From contig OZ251505.1 in the NCBI GenBank assembly GCA_965242795.1, forward strand, positions 2,852,001 to 2,916,000: DNA of 64,000 nucleotides. Direction: 5' to 3'. Every line of letters starts with the position of its first letter. Position 1 is the stretch's first letter. Source of the DNA: Bin18 sp965242795. Lineage in GTDB: Bacteria; Desulfobacterota; Binatia; Bin18. The notes beneath the pieces are model-generated. The model worked only from the letters and a program-made list of their open reading frames with translations, was not told the DNA's origin and made no database searches. The translations under genes were made by a program, and so were the position numbers. Below, one piece after another: positions 27,750 through 36,056 of the stretch.

Positions 27750-28904
27750 ATGAACCGCGTCGAAGTCAACCCGGCCCTGCTGCGCTGGGCGCGCGAGCGC
27801 GCGGGCTTCAGTGTCGAAGATCTCCTCGGCAGGTTTCCGCAGCTCGGGGAGTGGGAAAGCGGGAGAACGCAGCCGACGTTGCGGCAGTTGGAGCGCTTCG
27901 CCCATGCGACGTTCGCCCCGTTCGGATTCCTGTTCCTGGAAGCTCCACCGGAGGAAACCCCGCCGATCCCCCACTATCGGACGACCGGCGGGGCCGGGCC
28001 GCGCCGTCCGAGCCCGCATCTCCTCGATACCATCTACCTGCTGCAACAACGCCAGTGGTGGATGCGGGAGTATCTGATCGAGGAGGGCCACGACCCGCTT
28101 CCGTTCGTCGCGTCCGCCCCCGCGGGTGCGCCCCCGACGGGAATCGCCGAAAGGATGCGCGACGTTCTCGGATTCGGGCCGCGCTGGGCCGCGGCGCAAG
28201 ACGGTTGGGAAGCCGCGCTGCGCACCCTCCGGCAACGCATGGACGAGGCGGGGATCGTCGTCGTCACGAACGGCGTCGTGGGGAACAATACCCGCCGGAC
28301 ACTCGACGTCGACGAGTTCCGCGGCTTCGTGCTGGTGGACGAGTACGTGCCGTTCGTCTTCGTCAACAACCGGGACGCCAAGGCCGCGCAGATGTTTACA
28401 CTGGCGCACGAGTTGGCCCATGTCTTGTATGGAAGCAGCGCGTCTTTCGACTTGCGGAGCTTGCAGCCGGCGCGGGACGACACGGAACGGGCGTGCAATC
28501 GCGCCGCGGCCGAGTTTCTCGTCCCCGCACGCGAGGTGCGCCGCGTCTGGAACGACGTGAAGGACGCGCCGGACCCTTACTCGGTGTTGGCCCAGCGCTT
28601 CAAGGTGAGCGTCATCGTGGCGGCGCGCCGCGCGCTGGATGTCCGGCTGATTACGACGGCGGCTTTCCGTGAATTCTACGACGACTGGCAACGCCGTGAA
28701 CGACGGCAAGGCAGCCGCGTTGCCGGCGGCGGGAATTTCTACGACAACCAGCACCTGCGTCTGGGGCGACGGTTCACGTTCGCGGTGGTCCGCAAAACGC
28801 AAAGCGGCGAGATGTCCTATACGGAGGCGTACCGGCTGACGGGGCCGCACGGCCGAACGTTCGAGCACTATGCAACCCACCTGGGGATCGGCGGGGGGCG
28901 ATGA
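27750..28904 (+). CDS. XRE-type HTH plus ImmA/IrrE metallopeptidase
   Basis: This 384-aa protein joins an N-terminal XRE-like helix-turn-helix (about 1-60, FPQLGEWESGRTQPTLRQLE) to a COG2856/ImmA peptidase domain with AHELAH (H220, E221, H224). ImmA/IrrE peptidases cut or control repressors in integrative elements and toxin-antitoxin-like pairs, and XRE-COG2856 genes are often paired with a downstream DUF4411 PIN-like toxin, as here. The ATG at 27750 follows GAGGA. The stop overlaps the DUF4411 start by four bases (ATGA). The region 27529-27749 upstream has no convincing gene and should hold its promoter. Confidence 0.9.
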   Translation: MNRVEVNPALLRWARERAGFSVEDLLGRFPQLGEWESGRTQPTLRQLERFAHATFAPFGFLFLEAPPEETPPIPHYRTTGGAGPRRPSPHLLDTIYLLQQRQWWMREYLIEEGHDPLPFVASAPAGAPPTGIAERMRDVLGFGPRWAAAQDGWEAALRTLRQRMDEAGIVVVTNGVVGNNTRRTLDVDEFRGFVLVDEYVPFVFVNNRDAKAAQMFTLAHELAHVLYGSSASFDLRSLQPARDDTERACNRAAAEFLVPAREVRRVWNDVKDAPDPYSVLAQRFKVSVIVAARRALDVRLITTAAFREFYDDWQRRERRQGSRVAGGGNFYDNQHLRLGRRFTFAVVRKTQSGEMSYTEAYRLTGPHGRTFEHYATHLGIGGGR

Positions 28905-29405
28905 CGAGCGAAAAGGTGTTCGTCCTCGACGCCAACGTCTTGATCGATCCCGCGCGGACCTATTACGCGTTCGACCTCGTACCGGCGTTTTGGCGCCTCA
29001 TGGTCGATCTGGCAAAGAGCGGGAAAGATAGAAAGTATCGATCGTGTCCATGCCGAACTTCGGAGGGGCAATGACGACCTTGCCGATTGGGCGGGACGAG
29101 ATTTTGCCGATGCTTTCGCACGGACGGACACGCCGGCAGTCGTGCAGGCGTACGCGAAGGTCATGCGGTGGGTGGAAGCAGCACGGCAGTATCGAACGGC
29201 GGCGCGCACGGAGTTTGCAAACGGCGCGGATGGATGGCTCGTCGCGTATGCAATGGCGCATGGCCGCATCGTCGCGACGAATGAGAAGGCGAACCCGGAA
29301 AGCAAGGCCCGGGTGCCGCTTCCGAACGTCTGCGCGGCCTTCGACGTGGAGTGTGTGGACATTTTCGAGATGCTGCGCCGGCTCGGGGCGCGGGTGACCG
29401 GTTGA
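28901..29405 (+). pseudogene. DUF4411 PIN-like protein, frameshifted
   Basis: The reading frame from the ATG at 28901 gives MTSEKVFVLDANVLIDPART and FDLVPAFWRLMVDLAKSGK, then goes out of frame and stops at about 29073. Removing one A from the AAA run at 29024-29026 restores KIESIDRVHAELRRGNDDLA and continues to the stop at 29405. The restored 167-aa protein has the DUF4411 pattern, with LDANVLI near the start, NDDLADWA in the middle and VATNEKA toward the end. It is coupled to the upstream XRE-ImmA gene by ATGA. A true pseudogene, an assembly error or ribosomal slippage are all possible; a single-base A-run indel argues for the first two. Confidence 0.85.
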
Positions 29406-29420
29406 GGTTGGACGGCCAGC

Positions 29421-32400
29421 ATGACGGACATGCATACCGAGCATGCCTTCGAGGCGTACGTCGAGGCGGCCCTGCTCGAACGGGGCGGCTGGCAGCGCGG
29501 CACGACCGCGGAGTGGGACGTGGAACGCGCGCTGTTTCCGGCGCGGGTCTGCGCGTTCCTGGAAGCGACGCAGCCGGAATTGTGGGCGGAGATGCGCACA
29601 CTGCACGCCGCGGGGCTCGACGCTCTGGTGATCGAGGCGCTGGGCAAGGAACTCGCGGTGAAGGGCACGCTGCACGTGCTGCGCCACGGCTTCAAGTGCT
29701 ATGGCAAGACGTTCCGGCCGGCCGCGTTCAAGCCCGCCCACGCCCTGAACGACGCGGCGCTCGCGCGCTACGCACGCAACGTGCTGACGGTCACGCGGCA
29801 GGTTCCGTGTCACCCGGGCCGCCGCGACACCGTGGACCTGCTGTTGGCGCTGAACGGGCTGCCCGTGGCGACCTGCGAACTCAAGAATCCCGGCACCGGC
29901 CAGACGTGGCGGCACGCGGTGCGCCAGTATCGGGAGGACCGCGACCCGCGCGCGCCGCTGTTCCGCTTCAAGACGCGCGCGCTGGTGCACTTCGCCGCGG
30001 ACCCGGACGAGGTGCACATGAGCACCCGCCTGCTCGGGGACGCGACGCGCTTCCTGCCCTTCAACCGCGGCAGCCAGCCGGGGGCCGTGCAGTGCGGCGC
30101 CGGGAATCCGCGCCACGCCTCGGGGCACCGGACCGGCTATTTCTGGGAAGACGTGCTGCACCGCGACAGCGTGCTCGACATCCTCGGCCACTTCATGTTC
30201 GTCGAAACGCGGGAGGAGAACCGCAGCGGAGAGGACGCCACGCCGCGGCGCACCGAGACGCTGATCTTTCCCCGCTATCACCAGCTCGACGCGGTGCGGC
30301 AACTCACCGCCGCGGCACGCACCGAGGGGCCGGGCCGGAATTACCTGATCCAGCACTCGGCCGGCAGCGGCAAGACCAACAGCATCGCGTGGCTGGCGCA
30401 CCGGCTGGCGAGCCTGCACGACACGAAGGATACCAAGGTCTTCGACTGCGTCGTCGTCATCACCGACCGCCGCGTGCTGGACCGGCAACTACAGGACGCG
30501 ATCTACCAGATCGAACACGCGCAGGGCGTGGTCAGGACGATCGACCGGGACAGCCGGCAGCTCGCCGCGGCGCTGATTGACGGCACCAAGATCGTCGTCA
30601 CCACGTTGCAGAAGTTTCCCTTCGTACTGCGCGGGCTGCTGCACGTCGCCGGTGCGGCAGCGGGCGCGCCCCCGACGGTCGGGGCGCGGGCGCAGGCGAA
30701 CGCGTGGGAGGCGGAGATCGCGCAGCGCCGCTACGCGGTGATCGTGGACGAGGCGCACTCCAGCCAGACCGGCGAGACCGCGCGCGAACTCAAGGGCATT
30801 CTCGGCGCGGACGCGGGGGCGCCCGACGACGACGGACAGGACTGGGAGGACCGCCTCACCCAAGTGATGGCGTCGCGCCGCCGGCAGCCGAACGTTGCGT
30901 TCTTCGCCTTCACCGCCACGCCGAAGGCCAAGACGCTGGAGGTGTTCGGCCGGCCCGGGGCGGGCGGCGCCCCACAGGCGTTCCACGTGTACAGCATGCG
31001 GCAGGCGGTCGAAGAGGGGTTCATCCTCGACGTGCTGGCGCACTACACGACGTACGCCACGTATTACGGCCTGCTCAAGCACGTCGCGGACGACCCGCAC
31101 CTGCCCAGGAAGCCCACGACGCGGGCGTTGGCGAAGTTCATGAGTCTGCACCCGCACAATATCGAGCAGAAGACGGAGGTGATCGTCGAACACTTCCGCG
31201 GCACGGTGCGGCAGCGGCTCGGGGGCCGGGCCAAGGCGATGGTGGTGACGCCGTCGCGCCTGCACGCGGTGCGCTACAAGTTGTCCTTCGACCGCTATCT
31301 GGCGGAGCACGGCTATACGGACGTCCGGCCCCTGGTCGCGTTCAGCGGCACGGTACGCGACCCCGACACCGGCCTCGACTATACGGAGCCGGGGATGAAC
31401 GTGGACGTCGGGACCGGCGCGCCCATTGCCGAGGGGGCGCTGCCGGGGCGTTTCGGCTCCGGGGATTACCAAGTGTTGCTGGTGGCGAACAAATACCAGA
31501 CCGGCTTCGACCAGCCGCTGCTGTGCGCGATGTACGTGGACAAACGGCTCGACGGGGTACAGGCGGTCCAGACGCTCTCGCGCCTGAACCGCACGCTGCC
31601 GGGCAAGGACGCGCCGTTCGTGCTCGACTTCGTGAACGCCGCGGAGGACATCTTCCGCGCCTTCAAACCCTATTACGACCGGACGGAGACGGCCGGCGTT
31701 TCCGACCCCATGCGGCTGGAAGCCCTGAAACACGCGCTCGACCGCGAGCAGGTCTATCATTGGAGCGAGGTCGAGGCGTTCGCCCGGGTGTTCTACAAAC
31801 CGCCCGACCGCCAGGGGGCCGCGGACCACGCCGACATGCAGCGGCATCTGCAGCCCGCGGTGGACCGCTGCGCGCGGATCGAAGACGCGGACCGGCGCGA
31901 AAAATTCCGGGAACGGCTGGCCGCGTTCGTGAAGACGTACGCCTACCTCAGCCAGATCGTCCCCTACACCGACCCGGAACTGGAGATGCTGTACAGCTTC
32001 GGGCGCCTGCTGCTGCCGCATCTGCCGACCGACCGCGACGACACGGCCGTCACGGCCGGCGACGAGGTGACGCTGCAATACTACCGCCTGGAGCGGATCT
32101 CCTCCGGCCCCATCGCCATCGGGGAGGGCGAGGCGCAGCATCTCGAACCGCCGAGCGACGTCGGGACGCGCACCGCCCAGGACGAGCACGCGCCGCTGTC
32201 GGAGATCATCAAGGTGCTGAACGAGCGGTTCGGGACCGAGTTCGTGGAAGAGGACCGGCTCTTCTTCGAGCAGATCAAGGCGCGCGCCTGCCGCCACGAC
32301 CGGGTGGTCCGCGCCGCGGTCGCCAACCCGCTCGACAAGTTCGCGTTGGGCATCCGCAGCCTGATCGAGGAACTGATGGTCGAGCGGATGGGCGAGAACG

Positions 32401-32543
32401 ACCGGATCGTGACGCGCTACGTGTCGGACAAAGCCTTCCAGGGCTCGGCGTTCCCCATCCTGGCGCGCGAGATCTTCGCGGCGGTCCGCGCGCGGCAGGC
32501 GGCCGAGACCCCGGGCACCGCGCCCGACGCCGTCATTCGGTGA
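29421..32543 (+). CDS. hsdR: Type I restriction-modification restriction subunit HsdR
   Basis: This 1040-aa protein has an N-terminal HSDR_N nuclease domain with the PD-(E/D)xK pattern visible as DTVDLLLALNG then CELKNP (about residues 132-155). A superfamily 2 translocase follows, with GSGKT (315-319) and DEAH (443-446), and the C-terminal region is helical. It powers DNA translocation and cleavage of unmodified DNA with HsdM and HsdS. It lies 15 bp downstream of the frameshifted DUF4411 gene, about 5.8 kb after hsdS. ATG codons at 29421 and 29430 are both usable starts. Its 3' end overlaps the convergent RHH gene by 11 bp. Confidence 0.96.
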   Translation: MTDMHTEHAFEAYVEAALLERGGWQRGTTAEWDVERALFPARVCAFLEATQPELWAEMRTLHAAGLDALVIEALGKELAVKGTLHVLRHGFKCYGKTFRPAAFKPAHALNDAALARYARNVLTVTRQVPCHPGRRDTVDLLLALNGLPVATCELKNPGTGQTWRHAVRQYREDRDPRAPLFRFKTRALVHFAADPDEVHMSTRLLGDATRFLPFNRGSQPGAVQCGAGNPRHASGHRTGYFWEDVLHRDSVLDILGHFMFVETREENRSGEDATPRRTETLIFPRYHQLDAVRQLTAAARTEGPGRNYLIQHSAGSGKTNSIAWLAHRLASLHDTKDTKVFDCVVVITDRRVLDRQLQDAIYQIEHAQGVVRTIDRDSRQLAAALIDGTKIVVTTLQKFPFVLRGLLHVAGAAAGAPPTVGARAQANAWEAEIAQRRYAVIVDEAHSSQTGETARELKGILGADAGAPDDDGQDWEDRLTQVMASRRRQPNVAFFAFTATPKAKTLEVFGRPGAGGAPQAFHVYSMRQAVEEGFILDVLAHYTTYATYYGLLKHVADDPHLPRKPTTRALAKFMSLHPHNIEQKTEVIVEHFRGTVRQRLGGRAKAMVVTPSRLHAVRYKLSFDRYLAEHGYTDVRPLVAFSGTVRDPDTGLDYTEPGMNVDVGTGAPIAEGALPGRFGSGDYQVLLVANKYQTGFDQPLLCAMYVDKRLDGVQAVQTLSRLNRTLPGKDAPFVLDFVNAAEDIFRAFKPYYDRTETAGVSDPMRLEALKHALDREQVYHWSEVEAFARVFYKPPDRQGAADHADMQRHLQPAVDRCARIEDADRREKFRERLAAFVKTYAYLSQIVPYTDPELEMLYSFGRLLLPHLPTDRDDTAVTAGDEVTLQYYRLERISSGPIAIGEGEAQHLEPPSDVGTRTAQDEHAPLSEIIKVLNERFGTEFVEEDRLFFEQIKARACRHDRVVRAAVANPLDKFALGIRSLIEELMVERMGENDRIVTRYVSDKAFQGSAFPILAREIFAAVRARQAAETPGTAPDAVIR

Positions 32544-32796
32544 TCCACGCCCGCATCAAATTCTTGATCTGGGTCTGGTAGGGAACGCCGTTGAGGCGTG
32601 CCTTAGTCCTGAACGCCGCGAGCAGGGGTTCGGGCACCTTGAGGCTGATGAGCCGCGAGCGAGTCTGCGCCGCGGCGTGCAACTTTCTGAAGTCGTCGAG
32701 AAACCGCACGATGTCTTCGGGCGACAGGTCGCGGCAGTGTTCGAGGTAGGCGTCCGAGAAACGTTGGACCGGGCGCGGCGGCTGTTCGCGATTCAT
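32533..32796 (-). CDS. Ribbon-helix-helix/BrnA-like antitoxin candidate
   Basis: This 87-aa protein has a C-terminal segment (LISLKVPEPLLAAFRTKARL, then PYQTQIKNLMRAWI) that is typical of ribbon-helix-helix or BrnA/CopG-type DNA-binding antitoxins. The N-terminal half is acidic and helical. The start ATG overlaps the stop of the upstream nucleotidyltransferase gene by four bases (32793-32796), so the order is effector then regulator. Its 3' end overlaps hsdR by 11 bp on the other strand. The pairing suggests a nucleotidyltransferase toxin-antitoxin unit, which is an inference from context. Confidence 0.75.
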   Translation of the reverse strand: MNREQPPRPVQRFSDAYLEHCRDLSPEDIVRFLDDFRKLHAAAQTRSRLISLKVPEPLLAAFRTKARLNGVPYQTQIKNLMRAWITE

Positions 32797-33257
32797 CGCA
32801 GCTTCTCCAACGCACGGACGTCTTCCAGGTCCTGCGGTCGGCCGTTCCGGTTCTTCATGGCGATCAGATCCGGGACCGCCAGGACATGCACCGGACCGGT
32901 CGGCAGGGCGACCGTTTTCGTGCGTTTTCCGGCCAAGTCGTCGGTAATGATGATATCGACTTGTTCCAGCGGGTCGTCCGGATTGGAGAAACTCCAGGCC
33001 GTGAGATTCCGGTTCCGGATATATTCGTCCTGAAAGTCATACACCTCGCGCGCGGTCACGGGCAGGCGCGACACCAAGCCGATGGCGTTGAGCGCGGCTT
33101 CCGCGCGGACGAGGGTTGCCCGCGTCCAACGTACCACCACGTCGATATCGATCGTCCCGCGCACGACGCCGTGGAGGGCAACCGCATGGCCGCCGACGAT
33201 CGCGTAGCGCACGCCCGCGTCCCGCAAGGCCCCGCAGATTTTTTCCAGTGTAGTCAT
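32793..33257 (-). CDS. Nucleotidyltransferase (AbiEii/MNT-like) candidate
   Basis: This 154-aa protein has the minimal nucleotidyltransferase core: GGHAVALHG (residues 22-30) and the metal-binding DID (37-39). The C-terminal residues VLAVPDLIAMKNRNGRPQD, with the DLIAMK element, resemble nucleotidyltransferase substrate-binding extensions seen in DUF1814/AbiEii-type and related families. Such enzymes often act as toxins that modify tRNA or proteins. It sits upstream of an RHH-type gene with a four-base overlap. The start ATG at 33257 lies next to the repeat field. Enzymatic target is unknown. Confidence 0.82.
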   Translation of the reverse strand: MTTLEKICGALRDAGVRYAIVGGHAVALHGVVRGTIDIDVVVRWTRATLVRAEAALNAIGLVSRLPVTAREVYDFQDEYIRNRNLTAWSFSNPDDPLEQVDIIITDDLAGKRTKTVALPTGPVHVLAVPDLIAMKNRNGRPQDLEDVRALEKLR

Positions 33258-33701
33258 TTCTTCGGTACATACCAGGATATACAGAATGATCCAAGGAATA
33301 ATGAAAGAACAACGTACGAGATGATCCTGGAGCTTTCCCTGACTCGTATCCTGCAGTCATTGGTTGAGCACCCTTCGACCCTTCGACAGGCTCAGGGACC
33401 GCAGGCTCAAGGCACCGCAAGCTCAGGAACTAGCCCGTTGAGCTTGTCGAAACGGGCGGGGGGTCATCTTGTCCGTAATTTCCCAAGAAAATCCCTATGA
33501 GACGATTCTGAAGTCAGGTTCTTCTCGTCATCCCCCCATTCAAGCCGGGGGCAGGTTCTGCGCACGCAAGTATCCACTCCCGGATTCCCGCTTGCGCGGG
33601 AATGACGATCGGAGTGGTCGTCGAGGAATTCTCCCCCAAGCCGAACCGGCGAAGCAGGGACGTCCGCGGCGTCGAGTCCGAGGACGTGGCCCGTCCGGAC
33701 G
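33258..33701. repeat. MITE-like unit and GTCATTCC palindrome between NTase gene and aspS
   Basis: A unit at about 33307-33484 has an edge motif at each end in inverted orientation (ACGTACGAGATGATCC on the left; GGTCATCTTGTCCGTAATTT on the right) and two TCGACAAGCTCA-type cores inside. A second degenerate edge motif lies at 33489-33512. The GTCATTCC-type palindrome (GATTCCCGCTTGCGCGGGAA) lies at about 33591-33610. No gene is visible. Confidence 0.7.
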
Positions 33702-35474
33702 TTACCCGTCCACTTTGACGTGCAACTCGCGGAGCTGCTGCGGGCCGACGCCGCCCGGCGCCCGGGTCAACAGGCATTGGGCGCGGGCGGTCTTGGGGAA
33801 GGCGATGACTTCGCGCAGCGAATCGGCGCCCGCAAACAGCATCGCCAAACGGTCGAAGCCCAGCGCGATGCCGCCATGCGGCGGGGCGCCGTAGGCCAGG
33901 GCCTCCAGCAGGAAGCCGAACTTCTCCTGAGCTTCGGCCTCCCCGATGCCGAGCAGCGAGAAGACTTTCTCCTGCACGTCGGGGCGGTGGATACGGATGC
34001 TGCCGCCGCCGAGTTCCACGCCGTTGAGCACCACGTCGTAGGCGAACGCGCGCGCCTTGCCCGGCTCGGTGTCGAGCAGGGGCAGGTCGGCGTCGTCCGG
34101 CGCGGTGAACGGGTGGTGCTTGGCCACGTAGCGCCGTTCGTCCGCGTCGTATTCGACCAGCGGAAACTCGGTGACCCACAGGAACCGCATGGCGTCCGCG
34201 TCCACCAAGCCGAGCGCCTTGCCGAGATGCAGGCGCAGGCGCGACAGCACCTCGCATGCCGCGGCCTCCCGGTCGGCGATCAGCAGCAGCAGGTCCTTCG
34301 GTTTCAGGTCCAGCGCGGCTTCGATGGCTTTCTTGCGGTCGGCGCTCACGAATTTCGCCAGCGGCGACTGCCAGCCGGCGTCGGTGAGCCGGATCCACGC
34401 CAAGCCCTTGGCGCCGAAGTCCTGGGCGAGCGGAATCAGGTCGTCCAGTTCCTTGCGCGAGAACGGGTCGTTCGGCACGACCAGTCCGCGCACCACCCCG
34501 CCCTCGGCGACGACTTGCCGAAAGACCTTGATGTCCGTCTCGCCGAACAGCGCGGACATCTCGCGGATTTCCAGCCCGAAGCGCAGGTCCGGTTTGTCGT
34601 TCCCGAAACGGGCCATCGCCTCCGCGTACGGCAGGCGCGGGAACGGCGTCGGCACGTCGATGCCTTTGATCTCCTTGCACAACCGCGCCAGCATCCCCTC
34701 GACGAGGCGGAAGACGTCGTCAGGCCGCACGAACGACGCTTCGATGTCGATCTGGGTGAACTCGGGCTGGCGGTCGGCGCGCAGGTCTTCGTCGCGGAAG
34801 CAGCGCACGATCTGGAAGTATTTCTCCAGGCCGCCGACCATCAGGAGCTGCTTGAACAACTGCGGCGACTGCGGCAGGGCGTAGAACGCGCCGGGGTTGA
34901 CGCGGCTCGGCACCAGATAGTCGCGCGCCCCCTCCGGCGTGCTGCGCGTCAGCACCGGCGTTTCGACTTCCAGGAAGCCGTGCTCGTCGAGATGGGTGCG
35001 CACGACCTGCGCCAGCCGGTGGCGCAGACGCAGGTTCTCGAACATCCGGGGCCGGCGCAGGTCGAGATAGCGATAACGCAGCCGGGTGTTTTCCGCGGGC
35101 TCGACCTCGCCGTCGAGCGGAAAGGGCGGGGTGTGCGCCGTGTTGAGCACGCGCAGTTCTTCGACGACCAACTCGACCGCGCCGGTCGGCAGATTGGGGT
35201 TCACCGTTTCGGGCGACCGGCGCTCCAGGCGGCCGCGGGCGGCCACGACGTATTCCGGGCGCAGGTCCTTGGCGCGGGCGTGCGCCGCGGGGCTGACTTG
35301 GGGATTGCAGACGATCTGGATCAACCCGGTTCGGTCGCGCACGTCGATGAACGTGACGCCGCCGTGGTCGCGGCGCGACCGCACCCAACCCATGACGGTC
35401 AGCGGTTGCCCGATCCGATCCTCGCCAGGCTCTCCGCAGTAACAGCTTCGTCGCCAGTCGCCTAAAGACTCCAC
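33702..35474 (-). CDS. aspS: Aspartyl-tRNA synthetase
   Basis: This 590-aa class II synthetase charges tRNA-Asp (and tRNA-Asn in organisms lacking AsnRS). The N-terminal OB-fold (VMGWVRSRRDHGGVTFIDVR), the catalytic QSPQLFKQ, motif 2 (FRDEDLRADRQPEFTQ) and motif 3 (GGIALGFDRLAML) are present, and the bacterial GAD insertion domain lies in the middle. The start is the GTG at 35474: AAGGGAGT lies five bases upstream and the length equals the family norm. Whether it is discriminating cannot be settled by eye. It is monocistronic. Confidence 0.96.
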   Translation of the reverse strand: MESLGDWRRSCYCGEPGEDRIGQPLTVMGWVRSRRDHGGVTFIDVRDRTGLIQIVCNPQVSPAAHARAKDLRPEYVVAARGRLERRSPETVNPNLPTGAVELVVEELRVLNTAHTPPFPLDGEVEPAENTRLRYRYLDLRRPRMFENLRLRHRLAQVVRTHLDEHGFLEVETPVLTRSTPEGARDYLVPSRVNPGAFYALPQSPQLFKQLLMVGGLEKYFQIVRCFRDEDLRADRQPEFTQIDIEASFVRPDDVFRLVEGMLARLCKEIKGIDVPTPFPRLPYAEAMARFGNDKPDLRFGLEIREMSALFGETDIKVFRQVVAEGGVVRGLVVPNDPFSRKELDDLIPLAQDFGAKGLAWIRLTDAGWQSPLAKFVSADRKKAIEAALDLKPKDLLLLIADREAAACEVLSRLRLHLGKALGLVDADAMRFLWVTEFPLVEYDADERRYVAKHHPFTAPDDADLPLLDTEPGKARAFAYDVVLNGVELGGGSIRIHRPDVQEKVFSLLGIGEAEAQEKFGFLLEALAYGAPPHGGIALGFDRLAMLFAGADSLREVIAFPKTARAQCLLTRAPGGVGPQQLRELHVKVDG

Positions 35475-36056
35475 GCGTACTCCCTTGATGTGCCGGGCGC
35501 CGCGGCGGTGCCGGGACGCAGATTCCAAGTGCAGGACAAGGGCGGCATGGTGCCAGAGCTTGCCCCGGCAATCAATCAGCCGCACTCAATGGAGTGTCTC
35601 GGCGGACAACCGGATTCCCGGCATCGTTCCCTCCCCGCTCCCTCGGCCGGTCGGCGAGCAGGCGGTGCCTCAAGCTCGGTCCCTAAATATGTCGAAGGGT
35701 ATTGAAAGGGAATGATCTTCCATTGTCGCCATCCTGCTTGACCAGAGGGTGGCTCACGTCAGAACGCTCACTTTCGCAAGCAGTATGTTATGACAAACGG
35801 AAACGTCAAAGCGCAGATGCCTGTCGCGCAGACCGTCCGCTGAACAGACGGTCAATGCAACCGTGTCCAACCAGCCTGTGCATCTCTTCTCTGCATTCGT
35901 GGGTGCGCGATTCCATCTTCATCTTAACCGGCCCCCGACGGTCGCTCCCAAAGATATACCGGCTCGGATTCGAGGGCGGGCCGGCAATCATTCCGGCCTC
36001 GCCCTCGCCGTCCCGACCTTTGAGTATTTGGACACGGAGCCGTACCGCGGGACGGT
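35475..36056. other. Gene-free region between aspS and the large secreted protein
   Basis: I see no gene. A degenerate repeat unit lies near 35660-35700 (AAATATGTCGAAGGGTATTG) and a small hairpin near 35838-35862 (GACCGTC/GACGGTC). This is the upstream region of aspS and the downstream region of the secreted-protein gene. Confidence 0.45.

Noticed and set aside
27541..27753. Small open frame upstream of the XRE-ImmA gene
   Set aside because: There is no ribosome site, no family, and the composition changes halfway. I treat the region as the promoter area.
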